A stretch of DNA of 16,115 nucleotides, taken from contig MU657219.1 of the NCBI GenBank assembly GCA_026770575.1, forward strand, positions 263,115 to 279,229, written 5' to 3'. Under the pieces are notes generated by a model, which had not been told where the DNA came from, did not search any database, and saw only the letters and a list, made by a program, of their open reading frames with translations. Position numbers and translations under genes: made by a program. Positions 14,120-16,115 of the stretch are shown piece after piece (within the stretch, counting starts at the first letter, position 1; the number at the start of each line of letters is the position of its first letter). The DNA is from Pelagophyceae sp. CCMP2097 (Eukaryota; Sar; Pelagophyceae).

Positions 14120-15014
14120 TCACTCGTCGGCCCCCAAAGCGGCGTCTGCGGCCTCGTCACGCTCTCGCTGCAAAACCATCTGGCCGTCGATCTTGGCGAC
14201 ATTTGGGAGCCGCCGCAGAATCTCGATCCGCGCCTAAAACACAGTCGCCCTTTGCGATGCATCGCGTTTCGGAAACACACCTCTTGCGGCGAGAGCCCCT
14301 CGTACATAGGGTTCCCCGTGAGCAACACGTCGCGGAGGTTGGCCAAACCTGCCACCTTGTCCAGCTCCTAGTCGCGCGGGGGTACGCGGTGCGTTCCAAA
14401 CGGTTGTGGAAAGGACGCACGGCGAAGGACTTGAGGTTATTGTTGCTGATATAGAGGGTTTTCAGGTTCACCAGCCCTTGCAGCCCGTCCAGCGTGCCGA
14501 TCTGGTTGTACGAGACCCACAACTCCTCCAAATTCTCCGCGACGTCGTCGAGCTTCTCAATCTTCTTGATCACGTTCCGGCCTACGACTCAAACGTCCGA
14601 GGGAATCACGTTCCGTCCTATCGAACAAGTCCCAAACAAGCGAGGGGACGAAGAAGAGCCCCCCGCCCTCGCCAGCGCACCGAGGGAGAGGATCTTGAGG
14701 TTCTTGAGCCCCGTGAACGCCACCGCAATCTTATCAATCGAATTCGTCGACAGCTGCAAGTGCCTACGCACGCGCGCGTCGGTGCGTTTGAGACCACCCC
14801 GATGCATATTGGAGATCAACCCGTGGCGCGCCGCGCCCGCGCGCCTTTCGCGCCCTCCGCCCCGCGCTCACTCGCAGGCGGCGAGCGAGTTGAGCGAACT
14901 GTCCAGCTTTACAATCGGCGGGATCTGGCAGTACAGCTTGACGACCTTAGCCTCCACGGCCGATTCGCCGTACTTCTCCTCGAATCGCTTGATGGCCGCC
15001 GCGCACGTCGTCAT
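14120..15014 (-). CDS. DNAL1: Axonemal dynein light chain 1 (LC1), leucine-rich repeat protein, five exons
   Basis: LC1 binds the outer-arm dynein heavy chain in cilia and flagella and helps regulate the motor. Exons on the minus strand: 15014-14872, 14763-14681, 14581-14421, 14367-14281 and 14233-14120. They join in frame to 195 residues, close to the family length of about 190. The N-terminus has IKRFEEKYGESAVEAKVVKL and CQIPPIVKLDSSLNSLAACE. Leucine-rich repeats follow: LQLSTNSIDKI, LKNLKILSLGRNVIKKI, LEELWVSYNQI, LVNLKTLYISNNNLKSF and LANLRDVLLTGNPMYE. The C-terminal cap is RIEILRRLPNVAKIDG. LEELW-SYN and LTGNP match the family closely. Introns are 108, 99, 53 and 47 nt, with donors GTGAGC, GTGCGC, GTGCGT and GTGTGT. 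The intron 2 acceptor region is duplicated. Its transcription converges on the repeat block to its left. Confidence 0.94.
14576..14626 (-). repeat. Duplicated splice acceptor in dynein light chain intron 2
   Basis: In the gene sense, TAGGACGGAACGTGAT is followed about 38 nt later by TAGGCCGGAACGTGAT. The second copy spans the real intron/exon 3 junction (acceptor at 14583-14582). The upstream copy has an AG too, but using it reaches a TGA after about ten codons, so only the downstream acceptor gives the full protein. Confidence 0.8.
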
Positions 15015-15186
15015 CCTGCCGACGCGCCGCAGGCGGAGAGGAGGAGCCCAGCGGCCGACGACGGGCGCGCGAAACACTCTGCCGTTGTGTAGAGCTGGCC
15101 CGTTAAACGGAAACAAATGTAACGTGTGTTTACGCTTTTACGGTCTTCTCTCTCTCCTTTGTCTGCAAGTTTCCCCTCCTTGGGCA

Positions 15187-15230
15187 GTGGGCTCCTCCTG
15201 CCAGCAGAGTGGGCTCCTCCTGCCAGCAGA
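15187..15230. repeat. 22-bp tandem duplication
   Basis: Two exact adjacent units, 15187-15208 and 15209-15230, beginning GTGGGCTCCTCCTGCCAGCA. Confidence 0.93.
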
Positions 15231-15372
15231 ATCGGCTAGGAGTTTGGCCACGCGCGGTTGGGGCCCTCGTTGATGGGCCTGCACAAGACTTTTCGAAGCG
15301 CACGCCTCTATCGTATACGTTGGGTCGGCAAAGTTGGTTGCTTGGCAGCGTGAGAACTTTGCATTCCTGCCG

Positions 15373-15449
15373 GGGAAGTCCACAATTCTACGGCGTGGCA
15401 GTCGCCCACCATGTGGTGCGTCGACCCCCCCCGGAATTGTGGACTTCCC
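15373..15449. repeat. Perfect 16-bp inverted repeat
   Basis: GGGAAGTCCACAATTC (15373-15388) pairs exactly with GAATTGTGGACTTCCC (15434-15449) around a 45-nt spacer that contains CCACCATGTGGTG, a smaller palindrome. It could form a nested stem-loop or be the ends of a very short element. Confidence 0.9.
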
Positions 15450-15647
15450 GCGTCGGGTTTGCAAATGGAACTCTATGCAAAAGCAGTCGACGATTCTGGC
15501 AACATCAGAGGCTGCGCAGCATGAAAAACGACTTGATTGCCGAATCGCACGTCCGTGACCCGTAGGGCATGTCGCTGCCGCGTCGGCCTCGAAGAAGACG
15601 ACGGAGCGGCGGCGGCGGAGACTTTTTTCTTTCTCGTCTTGACGGGG

Positions 15648-16059
15648 TCATGGCGTCGGCGCTCTCGTGCGGCGGGGGCGCAAGAGACTCGCCGCCGCCG
15701 GGCGACGGCGGCGCGCGTCACTGGGCCGGCCTGCCGTCCGGCTGCTTGTCGAGCGGCGGCGGGCGCGTCGGACACGAGCCAAGGACTGGCCGGTTGAGGC
15801 CGGCGGGGCTCGTTCCACGCCGGCGAGCGGTCGCGCCGCGTGCGGGCCATGCGGCAGCGGCGGCTCTGGCAATGCCGCGAGCGACGGCGCGGTCGACGCG
15901 TTGTCGCGGGACCGCAGGATTGCAGTCGAACCTTCTCGCGCCACGACGAGCTGGTCCGTCATGATGAGCTTCACGAGGGCCCCGTCTCGACATGTCGCCA
16001 AGAAAGCCTTCGCGGTTGTTTCTATGGGCCATGCTCGCAAGGCCGTACAAACCCTCCAC
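15648..16059 (-). CDS. Possible partial gene, armadillo-like segment, running off the right edge
   Basis: On the minus strand one frame reads GLYGLASMAHRNNRE (from about 16053), and a second frame, shifted by one or two bases, reads KAFLATCRDGALVKLIMTDQ and then VAREGSTAIL (about 16010 to 15915). Together they resemble one armadillo repeat. Whether the shift is an intron (a CATAG acceptor lies at about 16026), a pseudogene lesion or chance cannot be settled here. Downstream the frame becomes Arg/Ala/Pro-rich and loses credibility. The product and exact limits are unknown. Confidence 0.25.
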
Positions 16060-16115
16060 TCAGGCTATACGCTTCGCGTAAGCTACCCTCAACCGATGGT
16101 CGGCGGTCGCCGCTG

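Larger units (their letters stand above)
15015..15472. other. 5' flank of the dynein light chain gene, no recognised gene
   Basis: Mixed-composition sequence that includes a pyrimidine-rich run near 15145-15182 (TCTTCTCTCTCTCCTTTGTC), a 22-bp duplication and a 16-bp inverted repeat. Open frames on either strand have no recognisable domain. The promoter of the dynein light chain gene should lie in the left part. Confidence 0.5.

Overview
This is a nuclear window from a GC-rich eukaryote with many introns. Three genes can be rebuilt exon by exon. They encode a plastid-type shikimate kinase (minus strand, 5724 to 1912), a La-family RNA-binding protein (plus, 5797 to 9111) and axonemal dynein light chain 1 (minus, 15014 to 14120). 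The kinase begins with a hydrophobic signal-peptide-like stretch followed by a basic stretch, which suggests a plastid reached through the secretory route. The dynein light chain implies a flagellated life stage. Together these point to a flagellate alga with a secondary plastid, such as a stramenopile of pelagophyte type or a haptophyte. The taxonomic call is inference.

Layout. Bases 1-1300 hold part of a dispersed terminal-repeat family, interrupted by three ~105-bp hairpin elements, and then a short C/G-rich repeat. Bases 1306-1911 are GC-rich with no recognised gene. Bases 1912-9111 form a head-to-head gene pair whose start codons are only 72 bp apart. Each gene has one very large intron filled by a satellite-like composite element (kinase intron 3, 2523-5309; La intron 3, about 6476-8180). 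The two insertions share the same ordered blocks: a CGGGTT-rich module, a 13-bp tandem array, a 12-bp tandem array and a common tail. Both lie in the sense direction of the host gene, so they are inverted relative to each other on the chromosome.

Bases 9112-14119 are gene-poor: another terminal-repeat copy, a three-armed hairpin, a MITE-like hairpin, and a ~3.06-kb foldback-type element (10833-13892) with inverted arms of 636 and 554 bp around a core of GCCGCC/GGCGGC palindromic repeats. The dynein light chain gene follows. The last kilobase has a 22-bp duplication, a perfect 16-bp inverted repeat and an unresolved partial coding signal running off the window.

The three genes have no common pathway; they are ordinary housekeeping and flagellar genes. 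The unusual biology is in the repeats: a composite satellite that appears to behave as an orientation-biased intronic element, short tandem duplications at several splice acceptors, and foldback structures. Reconstructed splice donors mostly follow GTGCGT/GTACGT, and introns range from 47 nt to 2.8 kb.
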